Positions 1 to 5,655 are shown, counted from the stretch's first letter. The stretch: 6,577 nucleotides of DNA from an uncultured Clostridia bacterium (GCA_946186175.1 CAMHMG010000170.1:1-6577), one strand, 5' to 3'. Numbers and translations are program-made. Notes: generated from the letters alone by a model not told the origin.

Positions 1-420
1 GAGATAAAAAGCGATGCCGACACGTATCAGAGGCTTGAGAGACAAGTGAAAGATTATGACAGGTTTTTTGACTATAATATTGCTGTGGTAGGAACAACTC
101 ATGCCGGACATATCAGAGAACATGTACCGGAATACTGGGGTGTGTTTACAGTTGAAATGGTGGATGACAGGTTGGATGTATACGAACTGAGAAAGCCCAT
201 TTTGTCTCCTAAGGCTAAGCTTATCAATCAGATGCATTTCTTGTGGAAAAGTGAGATGCGTCATATTCAGGATGCGGAGGGACTTTATAAATATTCCGAC
301 AAGAGCAGGGCATTTATAAGAAAATATCTGCTTAGCAAGGTGGAAAAGGGAAAACTCAAGAAATATCTGATAGATGAATTGTTTGAGAGAGAGTATAACA
401 TAACTCTGCCTAAAGCGTAG
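1..420 (+). CDS. sce7726 family protein, C-terminal part (5' end outside window)
   Basis: The reading frame is open from base 1 and ends at TAG 418-420, so the gene begins upstream of the window. About 139 residues are visible. They start with EIKSDADTY, a Glu-x-Lys block like the second half of a PD-(D/E)XK nuclease core, followed by RQVKDYDRFFDYN and HVPEYWGVFTVE. This order, and the tail with LFEREYN, is what I recall of sce7726-family proteins. That family is poorly characterised; a nuclease-like fold is a reasonable inference, not shown here. The GTG at 46-48 is an internal valine, not a start, because conserved sequence runs through it from base 1. The next gene starts 14 bp downstream, so the two are probably co-transcribed. 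Family assignment is fairly sure; biochemical role is unknown. Confidence 0.75.
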   Translation, partial: EIKSDADTYQRLERQVKDYDRFFDYNIAVVGTTHAGHIREHVPEYWGVFTVEMVDDRLDVYELRKPILSPKAKLINQMHFLWKSEMRHIQDAEGLYKYSDKSRAFIRKYLLSKVEKGKLKKYLIDELFEREYNITLPKA

Positions 421-434
421 AGAGAGGGAGGATT

Positions 435-959
435 ATGTATCTTATAAGCGCGTATTTTGACGAAAGTACTAACAGACAATTGAGACGTATTATAGATGGC
501 ATTGCTGCTTGTTCCGGTAATGATTTTATGACTGCACATAAGGTTCCACCGCATCTTACAATAACGGCATTTGAAACAAGAGATCCTAATGGACTTGTTC
601 CTGTCATGAACATACTTAAAGAAGAATTATCATGCGGTGATGTTCGTTTGATTTCTATAGGGACATTTCTTCCGTATGTTATGTATGTGACTCCTGTTCT
701 TAATGCGTATCTTCAGGATATGGCTGTTAAAGTTCATGAAGCGGTTAAAGATTGCGGCAATATTTCTATCAGCAAGTATTATCAGCCGACAAGCTGGTTT
801 CCGCATACAACACTTGCCAAGACACTGGAAAAAGAACAGATGAGACAGGCATTCTTATATTTACAGGAGCATTTTGGTCCGATAAAGGGCAGGGTTGTAG
901 AATTAGGACTTGCAAGAACAAATCCACATGAAGATATTGTGAGGGTTAAACTTAGATGA
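435..959 (+). CDS. 2H phosphoesterase, 2'-5' RNA ligase family
   Basis: This 174-residue protein carries the two H-x-T/S motifs that define the 2H phosphoesterase superfamily: H40-L-T42 in PPHLTITAF and H124-T-T126 in WFPHTTLA, 84 residues apart. The two histidines normally line one active site that acts on 2',3'-cyclic phosphates or 2'-5' linkages in RNA or nucleotides. The length is typical for single-domain cytosolic members; no signal peptide or membrane segment is seen. The ATG at 435 is preceded by GGGAGG (426-431), only 3 bases away, which is tight, but MYLISAYFDE is a normal family N-terminus. It follows the sce7726-type gene by 14 bp. The substrate cannot be told: members include tRNA-processing cyclic phosphodiesterases and phage enzymes that cleave cyclic dinucleotides. 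Superfamily is confident, substrate is not. Confidence 0.82.
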   Translation: MYLISAYFDESTNRQLRRIIDGIAACSGNDFMTAHKVPPHLTITAFETRDPNGLVPVMNILKEELSCGDVRLISIGTFLPYVMYVTPVLNAYLQDMAVKVHEAVKDCGNISISKYYQPTSWFPHTTLAKTLEKEQMRQAFLYLQEHFGPIKGRVVELGLARTNPHEDIVRVKLR

Positions 960-1080
960 ATTGTTAGAACCAGAACTTTGATGTCCCAAAATCTATCTTT
1001 GTGGTTTTCACTCATATTGGTACAGGGAATGATAATATAAGATATAACAGTAGAACTTTAATAGGAAAGGTAAGATTATC

Positions 1081-2412
1081 ATGGATACTAAGATGGATAT
1101 GCTTCATGGCCCACTTTTAAAAAAGATATTGATATTTGCATTTCCTATAATCATGGGAAGCATTTTACAGCAGTTGTTCAGTGCTGTGGATATAGCAGTT
1201 GTCGGACTTGCGGGTGACAGTAACGGACAGGCGGCAATCGGTGCCAACACAAGTGTGATTGCATTGTTTGTCAATTTCTTCGTGGGACTTGCAGTTGGAA
1301 TAAATGTAGTAATTGGCAATTATATTGGAAGCAACCATAAAGAGAGGATACGATCGACGGTGCATACGGCGATTATCTTTGCGGCACTTTCCGGTATTTT
1401 CCTGATACTTTTGGTTGAACTTGTGGCTCGACCGATGCTTAAACTTATGTCTACACCTGATTCGGTTCTTGATGCGGCAGTGACATATCTTAGAATATAT
1501 ACATTGGGTATGCCATTCATATTGATATATAACTTTGGTGCAGCAGTGCTTAGAACGGTTGGTGACACGAAACGCCCACTTTATGCGCTTATTGCAGCGG
1601 GAGCAATAAATGTTGTGCTGGATATTATTCTTGCTATCGGACTTTCAATGGGAGTTTCGGGGGTGGCTCTTGCTACTGCATTTTCCAATGTAATAAGCTC
1701 GTTGCTTGTCATCATTTTTCTGACAAAGGAAGAAGGGCATATTAAGCTGTTGTTTTCAGAGTTAAAAATAAATGCAGATGATCTTGTAAAACTGTTGAAG
1801 ATCGGACTGCCTTCGGGCTTACAGACTATGGTATTTTCGATTGCTAACATATGTATACAGGCAACGATCAATTCATATGGTTCATCGGCAATGGCAGGAA
1901 ATGCGATCGCGCTTATATTTGAGGTGCTGGCATATTATGTTGTTACGGGAATCAATCAGGCGGCTGTAACATTTACAAGTCAGAATTATGGTGCCGGGAA
2001 TATAAAGAGATGTCTAAAGGTATTCCTGATCTCAATGGCTGTTGCGGTTGCGCTGACCAATATTGTTAATTTATCATTTATTGCAGGAGAGCGTTTCTTT
2101 GTTGGACTGTTTACAACTGATACGGAAGTTGCCGGATATGCATACCTTCGTTTTAAGGTAGTGCTTGCGGTACAGTTTCTTATATGCAGTTATGAGATAA
2201 GCGGTTCTGTGCTTCGTGGTCTTGGTCATTCTCTGCTACCGGCTGTGATAACGATATTTGGGACATGCGTTTTAAGAATTATATGGGTTAATACGGTCTG
2301 TGCACATGTGCATGATATAGCTTATGTTTTTGTTGTGTATCCGGTGTCCTGGATCGTAACAGGGAGTCTGGTAGTCGCTGCATTTGTGAAAGTATATCGG
2401 ACAATTAATTGA
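1081..2412 (+). CDS. MATE family efflux transporter
   Basis: A 443-residue, strongly hydrophobic protein of the length and layout of 12-helix MATE antiporters, which export drugs or metabolites across the cytoplasmic membrane using Na+ or H+ gradients. The N-terminal half begins LLKKILIFAFPIIMGSILQQ and contains RTVGDTKRP at 158-166, the characteristic loop after the fourth to fifth helix; the C-terminal half repeats the plan with IGLPSG (241-246), QNYGAGN (301-307) and LRGLGHSLLP (378-387). The start at 1081 has AGGAAAGG at 1063-1070, 10 bases upstream; a second in-frame ATG at 1093 is possible but lacks as good a site. It sits alone, 121 bp after the 2H gene, and no clear terminator separates it from nadA. 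The substrate is unknown. Confidence 0.92.
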   Translation: MDTKMDMLHGPLLKKILIFAFPIIMGSILQQLFSAVDIAVVGLAGDSNGQAAIGANTSVIALFVNFFVGLAVGINVVIGNYIGSNHKERIRSTVHTAIIFAALSGIFLILLVELVARPMLKLMSTPDSVLDAAVTYLRIYTLGMPFILIYNFGAAVLRTVGDTKRPLYALIAAGAINVVLDIILAIGLSMGVSGVALATAFSNVISSLLVIIFLTKEEGHIKLLFSELKINADDLVKLLKIGLPSGLQTMVFSIANICIQATINSYGSSAMAGNAIALIFEVLAYYVVTGINQAAVTFTSQNYGAGNIKRCLKVFLISMAVAVALTNIVNLSFIAGERFFVGLFTTDTEVAGYAYLRFKVVLAVQFLICSYEISGSVLRGLGHSLLPAVITIFGTCVLRIIWVNTVCAHVHDIAYVFVVYPVSWIVTGSLVVAAFVKVYRTIN

Positions 2413-2484
2413 AAAAATATGGAAAGGGTAGTATACTGGATAAAATCATTTATGGATGAGTACTAGGAACATTTTGTTTGTGTG

Positions 2485-2531
2485 TTGTTGAATGACGATA
2501 TATGTGCTATAATCCTAGATACTGATATAAT
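2485..2531 (+). promoter_or_regulatory. nadA promoter, two extended -10 elements
   Basis: TTGTTG at 2485-2490 is followed after 17 bp by TATAAT at 2508-2513, preceded by TG at 2505-2506, giving an extended -10. Eighteen bases further on is a second TG-A-TATAAT (TATAAT 2526-2531), which has no good -35 at the right distance. A start from the first element would lie near 2520, about 43 bases before the nadA ATG. I saw no obvious nicotinate-repressor (NiaR-like) palindrome here. Confidence 0.65.
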
Positions 2532-2562
2532 CTTAAGTAGATAAAGACAGGGAGATAATCTG

Positions 2563-3474
2563 ATGGAGAATGATATCATTTCGGATATTAATAATTTGAA
2601 AAAAGAGAAAGACGTTGTAATACTTGCTCACTATTATGTTGATGGAGCAGTACAGGAGATAGCGGATTACGTAGGTGATTCGTTTTATTTGGCTAAGGTT
2701 GCAACCAAGGTGAAGGAGTCTAATATTCTTTTTGCCGGAGTGTCGTTTATGGGAGAGAGCGCTAAGCTTCTCAATCCGTCTAAGAAGGTAGTGATGGTCG
2801 ATTGTAATGCTGACTGTCCGATGGCACATATGGTTACGAAGGAGAAGATTGAGGAGGTCAGAGCAGCGTATGATGATCTTGCCGTAGTCTGTTATGTGAA
2901 TTCAACGGCAGAGATCAAGTCAGTATCTGATGTATGTGTTACATCGTCGAATGCACTTAATGTTGTACGCAATGTCAAAGCAAAGAATATATTCTTTGTT
3001 CCTGATAATAATCTTGGAAGATATATAGCAACCAAGCTTCCGGAAAAGAATTTCATTTTCAATGACGGATTCTGTCATGTGCATAAGAGTATCTCAAAGG
3101 AAGACGTTGAGAACGCTAAGCTTGCAAGACCTGATGCCGAGGTGCTCACACATCCCGAATGTACGATGGATGTGTTGGAGATATCTGATTTTATCGGAAG
3201 TACTTCTGAGATAATTGACTATGCTACGGCAAGCGATAAGAAGGAATTTATTATATGTACCGAGATGGGAGTTTTCTTTGAACTTATGCAGAAGAATCCT
3301 GACAAAAAGTTCTATTCTGTGGGACACAGACAGTTCTGTCCTAATATGAAGTTAGTCACTTTAGATAAGGTCAAGAGTGCCTTAGAGACTATGGAGCCTG
3401 AGGTTATCCTGCCTGATGAGATCATGGAGACCGCAAAGAGACCTTTGGAGCTGATGTTAGAGCTTGCGCAATAG
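2563..3474 (+). CDS. nadA: Quinolinate synthase NadA
   Basis: This 303-residue cytosolic [4Fe-4S] enzyme condenses iminoaspartate with dihydroxyacetone phosphate to quinolinate, the first dedicated pyridine-ring step of de novo NAD synthesis. The three cluster ligands are in place: C85 in ADCPMA, C171 in NDGFCHVH and C259 in RQFCPNMK, the spacing of the short Thermotoga-type NadA rather than the longer E. coli type. Other conserved active-site blocks are LAHYY (21-25), VGDS (37-40), YVNST (111-115), TSSNA (127-131), HPEC (197-200) and GSTSEI (212-217). The ATG has AGGGAG at 2549-2554, 8 bases upstream. The gene has its own promoter and terminator. The usual partners nadB and nadC are not next to it in this window, so iminoaspartate and the following step must come from genes elsewhere. 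The last 18 bases overlap a minus-strand coding remnant. Confidence 0.96.
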   Translation: MENDIISDINNLKKEKDVVILAHYYVDGAVQEIADYVGDSFYLAKVATKVKESNILFAGVSFMGESAKLLNPSKKVVMVDCNADCPMAHMVTKEKIEEVRAAYDDLAVVCYVNSTAEIKSVSDVCVTSSNALNVVRNVKAKNIFFVPDNNLGRYIATKLPEKNFIFNDGFCHVHKSISKEDVENAKLARPDAEVLTHPECTMDVLEISDFIGSTSEIIDYATASDKKEFIICTEMGVFFELMQKNPDKKFYSVGHRQFCPNMKLVTLDKVKSALETMEPEVILPDEIMETAKRPLELMLELAQ

Positions 3475-3541
3475 TCTCCATTTGGCAGCTTCGTCGCGAT
3501 ATCTTGTTGTGACCTCCATAAGTTCGTTATATTGTCGTTTG

Positions 3542-3582
3542 GCACTTTCAATCTGAGCCTCTCGGATTGCGAGTGCTTTTTT
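3542..3582 (+). terminator. Intrinsic terminator of nadA
   Basis: A 16-position stem with a 3-base loop is followed directly by six T. GCACT 3542-3546 pairs with AGTGC 3572-3576, CAATC 3549-3553 with GAATG's complement partner GATTG 3565-3569, and GAG 3555-3557 with CTC 3561-3563, loop CCT 3558-3560. T3547 faces G3571 and T3554 faces G3564, which are G-U pairs in plus-strand RNA; only T3548/C3570 fails. The T run is 3577-3582. It lies 67 bp after the nadA stop. On the minus strand both G-U pairs become A/C mismatches, so the structure is oriented for plus-strand transcription. Confidence 0.82.
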
Positions 3583-3600
3583 GTGTCGTCAAGTGCTTTC

Positions 3601-3720
3601 TGAGTTTCGTTATATAATCTGTTAGTTTCACCAAGCGCGTTCTGAGTTTCGTTATATGCTTTGTTAGTTTCATCAAGCACTTTTTGAGCTTTCTTATATG
3701 CTATGTTGGTTTCATCAATC
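3601..3720. repeat. 42-bp tandem repeat, about three copies
   Basis: The block TGAGTTTCGTTATAT occurs at 3601-3615 and 3643-3657, and as TGAGCTTTCTTATAT at 3685-3699, always 42 bp apart. The first two full units match at about 35 of 42 bases; the third diverges more and stops matching near 3720. The period is a multiple of three and encodes the 14-residue coiled-coil units on the minus strand, so it is best seen as a coding repeat. There are no unique spacers, so it is not a CRISPR array. Confidence 0.8.
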
Positions 3721-3729
3721 GTCGGGTAT

Positions 3730-4095
3730 ATGGATACCAATAATTCTTTGCAGCAGGGCTTGAATCTTTACGGAATTGCTAAAGCTCTTGACATTGATGT
3801 TTCTGACAGCACCGCTACCGTGGGACTTACTCTTGTGTTGCAGAGTATGTACTATGCAGGCTATAAGGTTGCAATTGAGGGAAGAATCTAGACTCCAAAG
3901 GGAAGCATCATTTCTCCTGAAGAAAACGAGTGTATGAAATTTGTTGCCGGCGATCTGCTTGATCTTGCTATCAAGCCGTTAGACCTGGGAGAACCTTATT
4001 ATGAGGAAAGGTTAAAGAACAGATGCAGCACTTCCGATTGTGGAAGCAAGACCTGTGATACTACAGAGACTGTACCAGGTATAGAGCTTGACTGA
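3730..4095 (+). pseudogene. Unknown protein interrupted by an in-frame TAG
   Basis: From ATG 3730 the frame reads MDTNNSLQQGLNLYGIAK, then on through LVLQSMYYAGYKVAIEGRI to TAG at 3889-3891. The same frame then continues as TPKGSIISPEENECMKFVAG, DLLDLAIKPLDLGEPYYEER and a Cys-rich tail (RCSTSDCGSKTC) to TGA 4093-4095. The text on both sides of TAG looks like one protein of about 121 residues, so a single base change probably created the stop. TAG is a normal stop here, since nadA and the sce7726-type gene end in it, which argues against recoding. No convincing ribosome binding site precedes ATG 3730. I do not recognise the family. The segment GIAKALDIDVSDSTA resembles a small helical domain, but no function can be assigned. 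It abuts the end of the coiled-coil repeats near 3720, probably a rearrangement junction. Confidence 0.55.
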
Positions 4096-4117
4096 AAAAT
4101 AATTTATCCTTTTAATT

Positions 4118-4157
4118 AAGGATTCTGCGCCGTAAAAAATCAGACGGGATCCTTTTT
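4118..4157 (+). terminator. Terminator-like hairpin after the interrupted gene
   Basis: AAGGATTCTG at 4118-4127 pairs with CGGGATCCTT at 4145-4154 as 10 pairs, two of them G-U, with a 17-base loop and a run of five T (4153-4157). The AAGGAT of the left arm can instead pair with ATCCTT at 4106-4111 just upstream, across the loop TTAATT, so two exclusive hairpins are possible. It ends 23 to 62 bases after the TGA of the interrupted gene. Confidence 0.6.
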
Positions 4158-4259
4158 GTAAGCTTGTATAAAAACACAACGAAAATATAAAAAAAGCAAT
4201 ATTATTTTGCAGTTTTTTCCATTGTAATTTAAAAAAATAGTGTTAAACTATACATAATA

Positions 4260-4295
4260 ATATAGATGTAGATGTTCATAATCCTACATCGATAT
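4260..4295 (+). promoter_or_regulatory. Inverted repeat in leader of the PLC-like gene
   Basis: Bases 4260-4271 (ATATAGATGTAG) and 4284-4295 (CTACATCGATAT) form a 12-position inverted repeat with one mismatch and a 12-base spacer; the GATGTAG/CTACATC core is perfect. It lies 53 to 88 bases before the ATG at 4349. There is no T run after it, so it is not a terminator. It could be an operator or a 5' leader hairpin. AT-rich -10-like sequences (for example TATACA 4249-4254) lie just upstream, but no convincing -35/-10 pair is fixed. Confidence 0.45.
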
Positions 4296-4348
4296 TTGTT
4301 GATGATCGGCGGAACAATTACATAAAGAGAATTAATGGGAGGTATAGT

Positions 4349-4978
4349 ATGCGTAAGAAGTCACATATTTCTTTGGCGAAACACATTGTTAATATTTCTG
4401 ATATTAGTAATTTTGATAAGCATAAGAAGGCATTTTATGTAGGAAGCATTCTTCCTGACTGCAAGCCGTCTTTTCTTACACAGCGGCATGAGATCACAGG
4501 GACTAAGCATCTTGTTGAGAAACAGATAGATAAGCTTACGAGTGGATACAGTCATTTGGGACAACTTTCCACGATGTATTATACCAAGCTTGGTGAAGTA
4601 CTTCATTATGTAGCTGACTATTTCACTTATCCGCACAATAAGGAATATCCCGGAAGTATGAAGGATCACTGTGTATATGAAGGAGAGTTAAAGCACAGAT
4701 TAAGAGCATATATCAGAAATCTTAATGAAAATAGTGTGGAGAAATGGAAAGCGCAGATTAAGCTTTATGATATGTCCGGCTTTAACAGTGTTTCCGATAT
4801 AATGAGATATATTGATGAACAGCACAGATATTATATTAGGAGAGGCAGTCATGATGTTGAGCAGGATTGCAAATACATTGTAGGGATCTGTTCTGTGGTA
4901 TCGGCTGCTATTCTCCATGTATGTATGATTTCAATGCAGCCTAAGCATCATGCCTATGCACATGTTCTTCCACATTGA
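4349..4978 (+). CDS. Zinc-dependent phospholipase C-like hydrolase
   Basis: A 209-residue protein with the metal-ligand pattern of the bacterial phospholipase C / S1-P1 nuclease fold. H86-xxx-D90, H96 and H107-xxx-E111 match the order and nearly the spacing of H118-xxx-D122, H128 and H142-xxx-E146 of Bacillus cereus PLC as I recall it. H6 and D37 in GSILPDCKP are candidates for the remaining ligands. Unlike secreted PLC there is no signal peptide: the chain begins MRKKSHISLAKH, so it is probably cytosolic and its substrate may not be phospholipid. The ATG is set by GGGAGG at 4337-4342, 6 bases upstream. The gene is monocistronic, with a leader hairpin before it and a terminator after it. The family is fairly sure; the reaction is inferred from the fold only. 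Confidence 0.78.
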   Translation: MRKKSHISLAKHIVNISDISNFDKHKKAFYVGSILPDCKPSFLTQRHEITGTKHLVEKQIDKLTSGYSHLGQLSTMYYTKLGEVLHYVADYFTYPHNKEYPGSMKDHCVYEGELKHRLRAYIRNLNENSVEKWKAQIKLYDMSGFNSVSDIMRYIDEQHRYYIRRGSHDVEQDCKYIVGICSVVSAAILHVCMISMQPKHHAYAHVLPH

Positions 4979-5041
4979 ATATGTGAGTATGTATAAAAGT
5001 GTAATTTACATTAATATGATGAGATTGAGTATCGGAAAATG

Positions 5042-5056
5042 CTTGATCTAATCAAG
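5042..5056 (+). other. Perfect short hairpin before the terminator
   Basis: CTTGAT (5042-5047) and ATCAAG (5051-5056) form a perfect 6-bp stem with loop CTA. It lies 4 bases before the terminator at 5060 and 64 bases after the stop of the PLC-like gene. It may stabilise the 3' end of that transcript. Confidence 0.4.
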
Positions 5057-5059
5057 ACT

Positions 5060-5100
5060 AGGATGAGTTTATCTTTATTGGATGGGTTCATCCTTTTTTT
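5060..5100 (+). terminator. Intrinsic terminator of the PLC-like gene
   Basis: CATCC at 5089-5093 is followed by seven T (5094-5100). It can pair with GGATG at 5080-5084 across a GGTT loop, forming a compact hairpin right against the T run, or, as TCATCCT 5088-5094, with AGGATGA at 5060-5066 in a 7-bp stem with a wider loop. Either form ends transcription before the thioesterase promoter. Confidence 0.75.
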
Positions 5101-5118
5101 ATAAATAATTATGGGATA

Positions 5119-5147
5119 TTGTCTGTTGGGATGGGCAATGGTATAAT
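5119..5147 (+). promoter_or_regulatory. Promoter of the thioesterase-cvfB-ridA unit
   Basis: TTGTCT at 5119-5124 (four of six consensus bases) and TATAAT at 5142-5147 are 17 bp apart, and TG at 5139-5140 makes an extended -10. The expected start is near 5154. This promoter decides the start of the next gene: the upstream ATG at 5148 directly abuts the -10 element and would not be in the transcript. Confidence 0.75.
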
Positions 5148-5201
5148 ATGCCTGTATTTAAATGCGGGGTTATTAATATATTATTGAAAGGAATACACAT
5201 T

Positions 5202-5600
5202 ATGGCAACATTTAATAATATTGAAGAAGCAAGGGAATATTTTAAGAAAGACAGATTTGCAACTGATAACGGAGTACGTCTTGTAGAACTTAGCGAGGAG
5301 AAAAGTGTGTGCACCTTAGAACTTGATGACAGTCATAAGAATGCTAATGGAGGAATAATGGGTGGTGTAATGTTCACACTGGCTGATTTTGCATTTGCAA
5401 CTCTTTCTAATAATATACATATGCCTACAGTGGCTCAGCAGGTGAGCATTAACTATCTCGGTGCGCCTAAGGGCAGGAAACTTATAGCTGCATCATCGGT
5501 TAAGAAGAGTGGCAGAAGTTCAATAGTAATTAACGTAGACGTAGTGGATGACATAGGAAGGGATATTGCCCAGTTTATCGGTACAGGCTTCAAATTATAA
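5202..5600 (+). CDS. PaaI-type hotdog-fold thioesterase
   Basis: A 132-residue single hotdog-domain protein that should hydrolyse acyl-CoA thioesters in the cytosol. The helix block GGIMGGVMFTLADFAFA aligns with the PaaI signature HGGxxxTLADxAFA, with catalytic-type D62 and conserved N47 in place; the usual His of HGG is M53 here. The second half (QQVSINYLGAPKGRKLIAAS, then SIVINVDVVDD and AQFIGTGF) matches the beta strands of the fold. An in-frame ATG at 5148 would add 18 residues, but it touches the -10 box; ATG 5202 has AAAGGA at 5187-5192 and yields a normal family N-terminus. It is probably first in a transcript with the CvfB-type gene, which starts 56 bases after its stop with no terminator between. 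The acyl substrate is unknown. Confidence 0.85.
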   Translation: MATFNNIEEAREYFKKDRFATDNGVRLVELSEEKSVCTLELDDSHKNANGGIMGGVMFTLADFAFATLSNNIHMPTVAQQVSINYLGAPKGRKLIAASSVKKSGRSSIVINVDVVDDIGRDIAQFIGTGFKL

Positions 5601-5655
5601 AGTTTTTGGCTTGCAAATATCGTTAATTTATGGGAAAATGACAAAGGAGTAAGAA

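Larger units (their letters stand above)
3457..3767 (-). pseudogene. Remnant of a coiled-coil repeat protein, frame broken
   Basis: On the minus strand, bases from about 3719 down read as tandem 14-residue units: DETNIAYKKAQKVL, DETNKAYNETQNAL, GETNRLYNETQKAL, then DDTKK. At a run of six A (3582-3577) the frame is off by one. Reading one base back gives 39 further codons, beginning ALAIREAQIE and including SAKRQYNELMEV, ending at TAA 3459-3457, with the same charged, 14-residue coiled-coil character. In the unshifted frame the sequence becomes SERLRLKVPN and runs antisense into nadA. The frame opens only after a stop at 3770-3768; the sole candidate start is a TTG at 3740-3738 without a ribosome binding site. 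I read it as the decayed C-terminal end of a larger coiled-coil protein. No family is recognised. A working gene with programmed -1 frameshifting is a less likely alternative. Confidence 0.5.

Noticed and set aside
46..48. GTG as start of a 124-residue gene
   Set aside because: Conserved family sequence (EIKSDADTY and following) runs from base 1 in the same frame, so the codon is internal.
960..1080. Promoter or riboswitch before the MATE gene
   Set aside because: TTGGTA at 1017 and several TATAA-like strings occur, but no pair has good spacing, and no conserved riboswitch core or terminator hairpin is seen.
1104..1871. Antisense open frames within the MATE gene
   Set aside because: They are shadows of a strongly conserved plus-strand gene and have no ribosome binding sites or recognisable domains.
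2430..2437. AGTATACT palindrome after the MATE gene as an operator or terminator
   Set aside because: It is only 8 bp, has no T run, and such palindromes are expected by chance in AT-rich DNA.
3601..3720. CRISPR array
   Set aside because: The 42-bp units are directly abutting without unique spacers and encode a 14-residue protein repeat.
3703..3729. Earlier ATG at 3703 for the unknown plus-strand frame
   Set aside because: The stretch 3703-3720 belongs to the 42-bp repeat coding on the minus strand, so the added residues are probably not native.
3889..3891. Recoded TAG (pyrrolysine or phage-type amber glutamine)
   Set aside because: TAG terminates nadA and the sce7726-type gene in this window, and no suppressor tRNA or pyrrolysine gene is visible.
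4278..4286. ATAATCCTA shared between the nadA leader (2509-2517) and the PLC-like gene leader
   Set aside because: Nine shared bases in AT-rich leaders are weak evidence, and the position relative to each start differs.
5148..5201. Upstream ATG as start of the thioesterase
   Set aside because: It abuts the TATAAT -10 box at 5142-5147 and would lie before the transcription start; ATG 5202 has its own ribosome binding site.
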